DNA from: Hymenobacter sp. HSC-4F20
GTDB lineage: Bacteria; Bacteroidota; Bacteroidia; Cytophagales; Hymenobacteraceae
Assembly: GCF_019599275.1 (NCBI RefSeq)
Contig: NZ_JAHZTD010000004.1
Span: forward strand, 124,001-188,000
DNA: 64,000 nucleotides
Direction: 5' to 3'
The translations under genes and the position numbers were made by a program. Position 1 is the first letter of the stretch. The number at the start of each line of letters is the position of its first letter. The notes under the pieces were generated by a model that saw only the letters and a list, made by a program, of their open reading frames with translations, ran no database searches and was not told the origin of the DNA. Positions 8,416 through 15,448 of this stretch are shown one piece after another.

Positions 8416-9494
8416 ACACGGCACCCATCCAGCCCAAGACAATTGCTATCTGGTACGAGTCGAGCCAGGGGGGAACAGGTCAAAGCAGCCTCGACCTACA
8501 CCTGAACCTGTGGAAGTTGCCCATTGGTAGCGGTAGCCGCTACGAGCGGTTCTTAGACATCGGCATCAAGCTGCACGACCCGGCAGAAGTAAGCCAACTG
8601 TGCTTATACTTTCCATTTGAAGTACCGGCTGACTGCTTCGTGGACATCGTTGGTAAATTCATCAACGACTCTAGTTTGGTAAGCGCCATCTTCAACGAGA
8701 ACTACACCGTGTCGTCGAAGGCCGGCTCCAAGTCGCATCTGGTGACTGGGACGAAGGGAGAGCAGTTCGACATTTATGAGACCAGTGGGAAGAACGTGCA
8801 GCGCGCGCGCGAGTTTGGGGGTACGGTATTTCGGGTGAGCTTCGAGCATAACGGCCTACCGCTATACCTGCGCTTCCGAGTGAGCGGAAACTACCCAGCC
8901 TCGCTTAGCATCACCCAGGAGCCCACCAACACCATCCTACAAAGTGGGTTCTCGCAAACCGAGATGACTGACTTTCGGGTAAACGAGGCACGAGACCTGA
9001 ACCGTGACTTGCTGGTGGAGATGCGCAAGCAGTCCAGCTTCCAGCTGGCTAAGGTGCATTTCTTCTTTGTCTGCTCCTATGGTGAAGATATCGTGGGGGC
9101 ACACGAGCGGTATAACAAGTGCCGCAACTTGGAGAACTACCGATGGGCCAGCTATGTGGGCAATGAGAAGCTGAAAGACCAGATTTACTTAGCCTACCAA
9201 TGGCGAAAATTCAACGGAGAGGACTTCGGTGTGCTATTGCGTACCAAATTTGAGCGTAATAACTGGCGCGTCTTAGGCAAGTACCTGCTCGTACTGTTGG
9301 TTATTACGGTGCTGTTCAACGTTATCAGCTCCTATATCTTCAGTTTCCTCCCTTCCCCCACTAGCTCTCCTTCACCGCCATGCGCGTCCTCCTCTCCATC
9401 AAGCCCGAGTTTGCCACCAAAATCTTTGACGGCACCAAGAAGTTCGAGTTCCGGCGCTCCATCTTCAAAAACGCCGCCGTCAAAAGCGTTGTAG
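8412..9494 (+). CDS. Unknown membrane-anchored protein, second gene of PIN-GNAT operon
   Basis: 360 residues as read. No family recognised. A soluble, beta-rich-looking region (residues 1-285) is followed by one hydrophobic segment near residues 295-318 (LLVLLVITVLFNVISS), so it is probably tail-anchored. The last 45 residues are a Ser/Pro-rich run that overlaps 115 bases of the ASCH gene and looks like out-of-frame reading. A single extra C in the C5 tract at 9355-9359 would instead end the protein at TAG 9362-9364, 15 bases before the ASCH start. The true end may therefore be near 9364. Start codon overlaps the upstream stop (ATGA). Confidence 0.7.
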   Translation: MNTAPIQPKTIAIWYESSQGGTGQSSLDLHLNLWKLPIGSGSRYERFLDIGIKLHDPAEVSQLCLYFPFEVPADCFVDIVGKFINDSSLVSAIFNENYTVSSKAGSKSHLVTGTKGEQFDIYETSGKNVQRAREFGGTVFRVSFEHNGLPLYLRFRVSGNYPASLSITQEPTNTILQSGFSQTEMTDFRVNEARDLNRDLLVEMRKQSSFQLAKVHFFFVCSYGEDIVGAHERYNKCRNLENYRWASYVGNEKLKDQIYLAYQWRKFNGEDFGVLLRTKFERNNWRVLGKYLLVLLVITVLFNVISSYIFSFLPSPTSSPSPPCASSSPSSPSLPPKSLTAPRSSSSGAPSSKTPPSKAL

Positions 9495-9751
9495 TCTACG
9501 CCTCCTCGCCCATGCAGAAGGTGATTGGCGAGTTCGAAATCAAGCGCATCATCAACGCCGATGTAGAGGCGCTGTGGCACGAAACGAAGGAGCACTCTGG
9601 CATCACGGAGGATTACTTCATGGAGTACTTCACAGGCAAAGAGCAAGGCTTTGCGATTGAGATAAAAAAAGTGAAGCTGTACAAGGAGCCTATGTGCATT
9701 AAGACTGACTTTCAAGCGACTCCGCCGCAGTCTTTTATCTACATTGATTAA
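9380..9751 (+). CDS. ASCH domain (PUA-like) protein
   Basis: 123 residues. The sequence opens MRVLLSIKPEFATKIFDGTKKFEFRR in pattern: the SIKPEFA..I..G.K..EFR signature of ASCH proteins, followed by VVVYASSPMQKVIGEFEI. The end PPQSFIYI is also typical. ASCH domains share the PUA-like fold and are proposed to bind RNA, or to act on modified nucleosides. The start is an ATG inside the 3' part of the preceding frame. It is the last gene of the PIN-GNAT operon and is followed by a canonical terminator. Its presence beside a protein with its own PUA-like domain suggests a shared RNA or nucleotide target, which is inference. Confidence 0.88.
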   Translation: MRVLLSIKPEFATKIFDGTKKFEFRRSIFKNAAVKSVVVYASSPMQKVIGEFEIKRIINADVEALWHETKEHSGITEDYFMEYFTGKEQGFAIEIKKVKLYKEPMCIKTDFQATPPQSFIYID

Positions 9752-9763
9752 AGCTAGAGCAGG

Positions 9764-9791
9764 GGGCTTCAATTAGATTGAAGCCCTTTTT
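9764..9791 (+). terminator. Intrinsic terminator of the PIN-GNAT-ASCH operon
   Basis: Perfect 10-bp stem GGGCTTCAAT (9764-9773) and ATTGAAGCCC (9777-9786) with a 3-base loop and a run of T. It closes the operon and separates it from the HNH gene. Confidence 0.9.
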
Positions 9792-9806
9792 TAATATTTA
9801 ATTTAT

Positions 9807-10613
9807 ATGAACTGCTTATTCTGCAAACAGGACAGTAGCGCTTCAAAGAGCGTGGAACATGTCATTCCGGAAAGTTTGGGCAATAAAGAACATGTATTGG
9901 CAAAAGGCCTTGTCTGCGACAAATGCAACCAGTATTTTGCTATTAAGGTAGAGAAGCCGCTACTTGAACAACCTTATTTCAGATTTGTAAGAAATAGATT
10001 AGGAATAGAAAATAAAAAACAAACTATTCCAGTAGTAGAAATAATTAGTCTGAGTCCAGGCCCCAAGAAGGTTGAACTCATGAATGATGGGGATGGACAA
10101 TTTAGTATTATTATCCCAGACGGTAAAAGCCCTAGCGAGTATTTCGGTGCCACCTCAGGCCGGCTCATTATTCCCGTTTTAGATGGGCCCGCTAGTGACA
10201 ATATTGTAATCTCGCGGTTCCTAGCAAAGGCTTCGATTGAAGCATTGATGCTAAAGGTTTATCCAGACGCAGATTTAATGAATGAAGTACTGAACAAACC
10301 TGACTTGGAACCAATTAAACAGTACGCCAGATTTGGCAAAATTACTGCCTACTGGCCTTACCACCAGCGTAGGTTATACTCGGAAACATCTCGTTTCAAC
10401 AATGCGAAACTGGGCGTGGCCAATTATGAGATACTTCATGAATGGCGCTTTCTGTACACTGACGAGTTGCACCTTTATTTCGTTCTGTGCATTCTGGGTA
10501 TTGAATACGCCATAAACATGGGTGGACCAGGTACTGAAAGTTATAAGAAGTGGCTTAATGAGCACAACCATAAATCAATACTTGACGACTCGGACGAAAT
10601 ACCGGTTTCTTAG
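9807..10613 (+). CDS. HNH-type endonuclease family protein
   Basis: 268 residues. The N-terminus has CLFCKQD, then SVEHVIPESLG and KGLVCDKCNQYF. This two-CxxC plus EHVIPESLG pattern matches the zinc-supported HNH family seen in many uncharacterised bacterial nucleases. The remaining 200 residues are not recognised. Base composition is clearly more AT-rich than the neighbouring core genes, suggesting recent acquisition. It converges on the HEPN-like gene, with the two stop codons overlapping by four bases (10610-10613). The role is probably in defence or in a mobile element; the target is unknown. Confidence 0.75.
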   Translation: MNCLFCKQDSSASKSVEHVIPESLGNKEHVLAKGLVCDKCNQYFAIKVEKPLLEQPYFRFVRNRLGIENKKQTIPVVEIISLSPGPKKVELMNDGDGQFSIIIPDGKSPSEYFGATSGRLIIPVLDGPASDNIVISRFLAKASIEALMLKVYPDADLMNEVLNKPDLEPIKQYARFGKITAYWPYHQRRLYSETSRFNNAKLGVANYEILHEWRFLYTDELHLYFVLCILGIEYAINMGGPGTESYKKWLNEHNHKSILDDSDEIPVS

Positions 10614-11584
10614 TGGGTGTTTGCGCTTACGCTAAGGGAGGCTATAATTTTGGTAATTGCTTCTTTTTTCTTTCGTAGCTCGTCACGAATCTCACGCCCA
10701 CAAGTCAGGCATAAGTAATCTTCCCAAATCACGGTTCCTGCACAACCCTCTATTGGGCAAGAAACTCTTGATACTTGATTATCATTCGTGCAGTTTATGC
10801 ATCGTATTAGGCTTGCATTCTTCCCCTCTGGGAATAGGAAAGCCCACTTATAATCATATTTTTTCAACAGGGCTTTATCTTCAGGCAAACAATAAGGGCA
10901 GAAGTAGCTTCTTTCTTTTGTGTTAACTGAGAAATGTTTTGAAAATGATGACTTTCCAATTTTTTTCCAGGCATAAGTTAGTCTTTCAATAAAAACAACT
11001 GTTTCTAGTTCCCCCTGGTCCATGCCAGCATTAAATGGATGTTCAAAGTAGTAATTTCTTAGACTATCCCACCAAGCATCCAGGCCATCAAAGAATGTGT
11101 AGGTATCAAGTATATATGAAATCAAGTCGCGAGCAGTGAGCCTGTTTCTTGATATGCCGTGTACTATTTGATTCCGAAGCTTACGGATGTACTCGATGTG
11201 GTCGGCTATTTTATCATCGTAACTATCTCTAGCAGTAGCAAAAAAAACATAAACTAGCGACTCAGAACTAATGGAAAAAAATTCATCGAATCTCTTGTTA
11301 CCCTGATTTGGAAGGACAGGCCACTCATTCTTCTTGCCCTCAATCAATAGATACGGGCTTGTCGAACAAACAACAGATTTCATGTTTGCTTCAATAGCCT
11401 GATGGATAAGCACTACTGATGCGTTGAGCTTATCCTGCAAGTACTCCCATACTATTTCTTCGTCTAACTTTTTTTGATGATTGTCGATGATTTTATCTGT
11501 TTCAAAAATGATGTCAAAAGCTTGCGTTAGGCAGCTATCTGCTAATGATTTATAATCGCGCGGTGTAGGTTGATTGGTTATCAT
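10610..11584 (-). CDS. HEPN-like protein with C-terminal zinc ribbons
   Basis: 324 residues, AT-rich. Helical N-terminal half with RKLRNQIVHG; RNQIVH at residues 137-142 fits the Rx4-6H motif of HEPN RNases. The C-terminal part has cysteine pairs at about 229/232, 262/265, 276/281 and 292/295, in the pattern of one or two zinc ribbons (CPYC, CINC, CLTC). HEPN domains often form RNA-cutting toxins or abortive-infection effectors, but some are inactive. There is no signal peptide or membrane segment. Tail-to-tail with the HNH gene; the start is an ATG with no obvious ribosome site. HEPN assignment is by motif only. Confidence 0.55.
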   Translation of the reverse strand: MITNQPTPRDYKSLADSCLTQAFDIIFETDKIIDNHQKKLDEEIVWEYLQDKLNASVVLIHQAIEANMKSVVCSTSPYLLIEGKKNEWPVLPNQGNKRFDEFFSISSESLVYVFFATARDSYDDKIADHIEYIRKLRNQIVHGISRNRLTARDLISYILDTYTFFDGLDAWWDSLRNYYFEHPFNAGMDQGELETVVFIERLTYAWKKIGKSSFSKHFSVNTKERSYFCPYCLPEDKALLKKYDYKWAFLFPEGKNASLIRCINCTNDNQVSRVSCPIEGCAGTVIWEDYLCLTCGREIRDELRKKKEAITKIIASLSVSANTH

Positions 11585-11734
11585 AGACTGTCTTGGTGAC
11601 GGTAGGAGGCAATTAGCTGAGTAAGGTAATATGTCCTGATATAGAGTTCCACATTCTTGTCAATCCCATTTCCCTTCACTCTTCGCATCACATAGAGCTG
11701 CTCCTCGCGCTATAGCCTCCACCGCCCCATCAAA

Positions 11735-12066
11735 ACACCCACAGATGGTGCTTCTGGTGTTACTGCGGGGACTTCAAAGCCACCAATCAGCGCCCGCACC
11801 TAACCACCGTCGGCAAAATGGACCGGGCTTACCAGGGCCATTTTGCCGACGGGCTGCTCGCCCGCGGCGTGCGTCAAGAAGTAAGCGGCTGGCCGCCTTC
11901 CGCCCGGGGCTTCGTCCCGGTGGGCTGCCGCTGGGTAGTGGAACGCACCTTTGCTTGGCTGGACTTCTTCCCCCGCCTCGTGATGGATTATGAGTACACG
12001 CCCGAAAGCCACGCGGCGTGGATCCTCTGGGTCAACGTGACACTCTGCCTCAACCGCCTATCTTGA
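11735..12066 (+). pseudogene. IS5-family-like transposase remnant (3' part)
   Basis: An open frame continues from about 11735 to the stop at 12066. It includes KMDRAYQGHFADGL, then GFVPVGCRWVVERTFAWLDF and YEYTPESHAAWI. This is the C-terminal DDE transposase core of IS5/IS1182-like elements (GFV....RWVVERTFAWL, with the catalytic E). The N-terminal half is missing, there are no clear terminal repeats, and no ATG with coding sequence lies upstream. It sits directly before the SBD-HNH gene, whose normal ATG start is absent, so the insertion or its decay may have altered that gene's 5' end. Confidence 0.75.
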
Positions 12067-12096
12067 TTCCCCAACGGGCTCTAATAACTACTTTCC

Positions 12097-13059
12097 TTGC
12101 CTACCGCTCCCAATTCCTATCTCCACCGCTTTACCCACCTGCGGGTGGCGCGCAGCCGCCAACACGGCGAGGCTCCTTACAAGCCCGCTCTGCTGCTGGC
12201 TGTGCTCGATGGTATTGAAGACGGCAGCATTCAGGACAACCGCATTTATATTACTCCGGAACTGCTGGCCGCCTTCCGCAGCCTCTGCCACGACCTGAGC
12301 ACCTCAGCGCTATTTCGGGCCAACGATTTTTCCCTACCCTTCTACCACCTCACCGGCGACGGGTTCTGGCACCTGCGCACCTTGCCCGGTATGGAGATGG
12401 TGCTGACGGCTTCCCGCTCCGTGAAAAGCCTGCGGAGTCTGCGCGAAACTGTGGAGTATGCTACCCTTGATGCCGAACTGTGGGTGCTGCTGCAGGAGCC
12501 AGTGGCCCGCGAGGAGCTGCGCCAGGCCCTGCTGCGCCGCTACTTCCCGCAGACGCGTTTCCGCTACCAGCCCCGTGCCGGTACCGAGGTCGTGCAGCAG
12601 CTCCGGCGGCAGATGCTGGAGGAACCGGCCGCCACTTACGCGCCCCCGGCCGCCGCTACCGATGAGCTGGATGCAGCCGTGCGAAGCGGACTGTTTAAGC
12701 GCGTGGTGCTGGAAACCTACGACCATACATGCGCCATATCAGGTCTGAAGCTGGTCAGCACGAACACGGCGGCGCTTAATCCGCTGCTGGATGCCTGTCA
12801 CATTGTGCCCTGGGCCCTTACCCACGACGATACCATCGGCAACGGCTTGGCGCTGTGCCCCAACCTGCACCGGGCCTTTGATCGGCACCTCTTCTGGATA
12901 GATGAGCAGTACACTGTGCGGTGCAGCACGGGCTTTGCCGAAGCTGCCGGGTCCGCCTACGGTATCCGGCAGTTTGAAGGCCAGCGCCTACAGTTGCCCA
13001 CGGAACGGGCATGGTGGCCACGGCCGGAAAATCTGCGCGCGAAGCGGGAGGTTTGCTAA
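12097..13059 (+). CDS. SBD-HNH endonuclease (COG3440, type IV restriction-like)
   Basis: 320 residues. Residues 5-140 (RFTHLRVARS, EAPYKPALLLAVLDGI, FSLPFYHLTGDGFWHL) match the N-terminal domain of COG3440 restriction proteins, which includes sulfur-binding domains that recognise phosphorothioate DNA. Residues 205-270 carry an HNH core: C212, H235 in CHIVPW, N249, H258 and H264. Such proteins cut modified foreign DNA. The start is TTG; no ATG is available, and the sequence before it is the transposase remnant. A decayed paralogue at 18869 begins with ATG. Which modification is bound, if any, cannot be told. Confidence 0.8.
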   Translation: MPTAPNSYLHRFTHLRVARSRQHGEAPYKPALLLAVLDGIEDGSIQDNRIYITPELLAAFRSLCHDLSTSALFRANDFSLPFYHLTGDGFWHLRTLPGMEMVLTASRSVKSLRSLRETVEYATLDAELWVLLQEPVAREELRQALLRRYFPQTRFRYQPRAGTEVVQQLRRQMLEEPAATYAPPAAATDELDAAVRSGLFKRVVLETYDHTCAISGLKLVSTNTAALNPLLDACHIVPWALTHDDTIGNGLALCPNLHRAFDRHLFWIDEQYTVRCSTGFAEAAGSAYGIRQFEGQRLQLPTERAWWPRPENLRAKREVC

Positions 13060-13100
13060 AGTAGAAGGGGTAGTGAATTGTGTTGGTAACGCCCAAAACA

Positions 13101-13202
13101 GAACGTCATGTCGAGCTAGTCGAGACATCTTGCGTGCTGATGTTGTGATAGTAGCTCAACGTCAGCACGCAAAATGTCTCGACCAGCTCGACATGATGTT
13201 CT
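13101..13202. repeat. Long palindromic intergenic repeat, copy 1
   Basis: 45-base arms at 13101-13145 and 13157-13202 pair with about four mismatches and an 11-base loop. The core CATGTCGAG...GAGACAT...GCGTGCTGA matches the second copy at 14180-14280. It resembles the REP/MITE-like dispersed palindromes common in Hymenobacter chromosomes. It lies between two convergent genes and could act as a bidirectional hairpin. Confidence 0.85.
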
Positions 13203-13223
13203 ATTTAGGGTCAGTGAGTCCTC

Positions 13224-13751
13224 TTACACCAGCGCCTGCCCCAGTAAAGCGTGGGCCTTTTTGGAGCCTACCCGGTGCAGCACGGTAATCTCGCCGCCTT
13301 TCACGGAGTTGTAGGAGCTGAAAAAGTGCTCTATTTCGTGGAGCATTTCCCGAGAGAGGTCCGTGATTTCGTGTAGGCCTTTGTGCTGACGCGAGTTAGC
13401 AGCTACGGCCAGTAGCCGGTCGTTGCGGACGCGGGAGCCGTCATCCTCCAGCTGTTCAATTTCCAGAGCCCCAATGAGGCGGGCTTCTACCACGCAGCCG
13501 GCAAAAGTGGGCGCGTCCAGCAGCAAAAGCACATCGAGCGGGTCGCCGTCTTCGGCTTTGGTGGAAGGGATAAAGCCAAAGTCGTAGGGGAAGCTGTGGC
13601 CTTCAGGCAGCACGCCTTTCAGCATGAACACGCCCAGGTCGGGCTCGTAGGCCACTTTATTTCGTTCGCCCTTGGGCGTTTCTACTACTACGTGCACATG
13701 GGTGCGGGAGTGGGCCGCGTGGGCCGGCAACTTATCGAGGGGAGTGGGCAT
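13224..13751 (-). CDS. ppa: Inorganic pyrophosphatase
   Basis: 175 residues from the ATG beginning MPTPLDKLPA; a longer frame adds 29 residues unlike the family. The catalytic DGDPLDVL motif is present, along with HSFPYDFGFIPS and a following DAPTFAGCVVEARLIG, as in soluble family I enzymes. It hydrolyses pyrophosphate to phosphate in the cytoplasm, with divalent metal held by the aspartates. It is on the same strand as the small hypothetical gene at 13899, but the palindromic repeats on both sides suggest separate transcription. Confidence 0.93.
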   Translation of the reverse strand: MPTPLDKLPAHAAHSRTHVHVVVETPKGERNKVAYEPDLGVFMLKGVLPEGHSFPYDFGFIPSTKAEDGDPLDVLLLLDAPTFAGCVVEARLIGALEIEQLEDDGSRVRNDRLLAVAANSRQHKGLHEITDLSREMLHEIEHFFSSYNSVKGGEITVLHRVGSKKAHALLGQALV

Positions 13752-13898
13752 GAGCGGAGTGCAAGGTTCATCCTGCTTACGGCCCAGGGGAGGGGTAGCG
13801 TTATAGTCGGGGTTAAGGAAGCAGAGGCCCAAGGCCACGCTGGTAGGCTCCTGATAAGCTGCTGGCCTCAGTAGCCCGGCTCACCAGGAGCAGTGGAG

Positions 13899-14156
13899 TT
13901 ACGCATCTTCGGGCAGCACTTCGGCCTGAAAACCCGCTTCCTGCAGCAGATGAATCAGGCCAAAGGGATGCACCGAGCCCTGGGCGTTTTCCACTCGCAG
14001 AATTCGGTCACAGTCCTCCAGGTCAAAGCTGGCCCGATAAGCCCGGAAGGTTTTATGAATCCGGGTGAGGAGCCGCCGGGCGTGGCGCTGGCCCTGCACA
14101 TTGGTCTTGAAAACTTCTACCATGGCAAACGTGAGCGGAGTAAAGGGATTAGTCAT
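13899..14156 (-). CDS. Small hypothetical protein
   Basis: 85 residues from the ATG beginning MTNPFTPLTFAM; a start at the inner methionine (MVEVFKTNV) would give 74. The longer frame upstream runs into the palindromic repeat at 14180-14280 and is not coding. The body is charged and predicted helix/strand mixed: FKTNVQGQRHARRLL, IHKTFRAYRASFDLEDCDRILRVE, then a C-terminal LIHLLQEAGFQAEVLPED. The pattern resembles a small ferredoxin-like, heavy-metal-associated type fold without the CxxC motif. That is only a fold impression. Function unknown. Confidence 0.6.
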   Translation of the reverse strand: MTNPFTPLTFAMVEVFKTNVQGQRHARRLLTRIHKTFRAYRASFDLEDCDRILRVENAQGSVHPFGLIHLLQEAGFQAEVLPEDA

Positions 14157-14179
14157 CGCACAGCTGATGAATAGCCAAA

Positions 14180-14280
14180 GGCGGTCATGCAGAGCAGATG
14201 AGAACCATCTCGCGTGCTGACGTTGAACGACTATCCAACGACTCGCACAGGATGTCCAGACCAACTCGACATGACCGTCC
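14180..14280. repeat. Long palindromic intergenic repeat, copy 2
   Basis: Degenerate relative of the repeat at 13101-13202. The arms are roughly 14180-14225 and 14236-14280, with GGTCATG and CATGACC at the outer ends and TGACGTTG and CAACGACT at the loop. Pairing is weaker than in copy 1. It lies just upstream of the small hypothetical gene. Confidence 0.75.
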
Positions 14281-14387
14281 TTTGAGAGCAACTGGTAACA
14301 TCTTGAGCACTAGACCAGGGTAGGAGACCCGCCCATTGCCTCTCTTATGGCCTTGTCCTCGGGGCAAGGGGTAGGCAGAACAGCAAA

Positions 14388-14786
14388 TCAGGCGATGCTA
14401 GGAGCGGCGGGGACTGCATCGGTAGCTTCTACCCGCCGACGGTTGAGCTGGTAGGAAGCTGCAATCAGCAGGAAGCCAATCGTCATGGGCAGCCACACGC
14501 TGGCCGGTTCGCCCACCGAAATCAGCGAGTACATAGCCCCGCTTAAGTCGAATACGAAGCCGGCGTAGGCCCAATCCCGCAGGCGCGGAAAGCCCGGCAC
14601 CAGAATGGCCGCTACCCCCAGCAGCTTGGCAATACCAAGAAAGGAAAGCAAATACACCGGATAGCCCAGGTGGCGGAAGGCTTCCACGGATGCGGCGTCT
14701 ACCATCACGTTCGAAATGCCCGACATCAGCATCAGGGCGGCCAGCAGGCCGGTAGAAATCCAATAGAATATGTTAGTCTTTTTCAT
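14388..14786 (-). CDS. DoxX-like membrane protein
   Basis: 132 residues from MKKTNIFYW. Four hydrophobic segments: about 5-25, 50-70, 75-95 and 100-118. Features include an early SGISNV, the FRHLGYPVYLLSFLGIAKLLG stretch (in shorter pieces, LGYPVYLL and FLGIAKLLG), and a PRLRDWAYAGFVFDL turn. These match DoxX-like proteins of Bacteroidota, usually found with stress and redox genes. The exact activity is not known. It is 47 bases downstream of the VOC gene on the same strand, and both are likely controlled with the divergent GlxA-type regulator. Confidence 0.85.
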   Translation of the reverse strand: MKKTNIFYWISTGLLAALMLMSGISNVMVDAASVEAFRHLGYPVYLLSFLGIAKLLGVAAILVPGFPRLRDWAYAGFVFDLSGAMYSLISVGEPASVWLPMTIGFLLIAASYQLNRRRVEATDAVPAAPSIA

Positions 14787-14833
14787 AGCGGTGGCGCTTC
14801 GCATGGGTTTAGTGGGGTAGTGGGGGAGGAGCG

Positions 14834-15256
14834 TCAGGACTGAGCTGGCTTGTCGTAGTTCACCATCCAGTCAATGCCGAACCGATCGGTGAACATGCCG
14901 AAGAGGGCGCCCCAGAAGGTATCGGCCAGGGGCATGGTCACGGTGCCGCCCTCCGAGAGGACCATGAAGTAGCGCGTAATTTCCTCCTCACTTTTGCAGT
15001 CGAGGGACAAGGACACCATGTTGCCTTTCGTGATTTTCTGCATGCCCGCGTCGGAGGCCATCAGGGTAAAACGGTCGGTGCTGAGCACGGAATGCAGCAC
15101 GCCGTTTTGGGCTTCGGGGGCTACGTGCTCGGCGGCTGGCGTACCGGCGAAGTGTTGCACCATCAACTCGCCGCCCAGGCATTGCTGATAAAAGGTCATG
15201 GCTTCCTGGCAGGTGCCATCGAAACAGAGGTAGGGAGTGAGCATGGGCATGTTCAT
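14834..15256 (-). CDS. VOC family protein (PhnB-like glyoxalase fold)
   Basis: 140 residues, the usual length of PhnB-type VOC proteins. Typical features are TPYLCFDGTCQEAMTFYQ near the start, LGGELMVQH, the FTLMASDAG strand and the ending FGALFGMFTDRFGI-type segment (WGALFGMFTDRFGIDWMV). PhnB-like members mostly lack a known reaction, so neither metal nor substrate can be given. The start is the first ATG of the frame, MNMPMLTPYL; MPMLTPYL would also do. It is divergent from the GlxA/AraC regulator across 190 bases and is followed by the DoxX gene, forming a small regulated unit. Confidence 0.88.
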   Translation of the reverse strand: MNMPMLTPYLCFDGTCQEAMTFYQQCLGGELMVQHFAGTPAAEHVAPEAQNGVLHSVLSTDRFTLMASDAGMQKITKGNMVSLSLDCKSEEEITRYFMVLSEGGTVTMPLADTFWGALFGMFTDRFGIDWMVNYDKPAQS

Positions 15257-15448
15257 ATACAGGATAAAATGAAAGTGGAAAAGACGGAAGAGGAACAGGT
15301 TTTAAGCTGAGCTAACATGGGTAGTATTAACGCCCGCTTTTTTGTTACTTGATGCCAACAAAATTAGTATTAGTGCGTTGATATATAGAGGGGCAATTCC
15401 GACTAATTCGGGGTTATTTGCGACATCGCACCACGTAAGCGTTACGCC

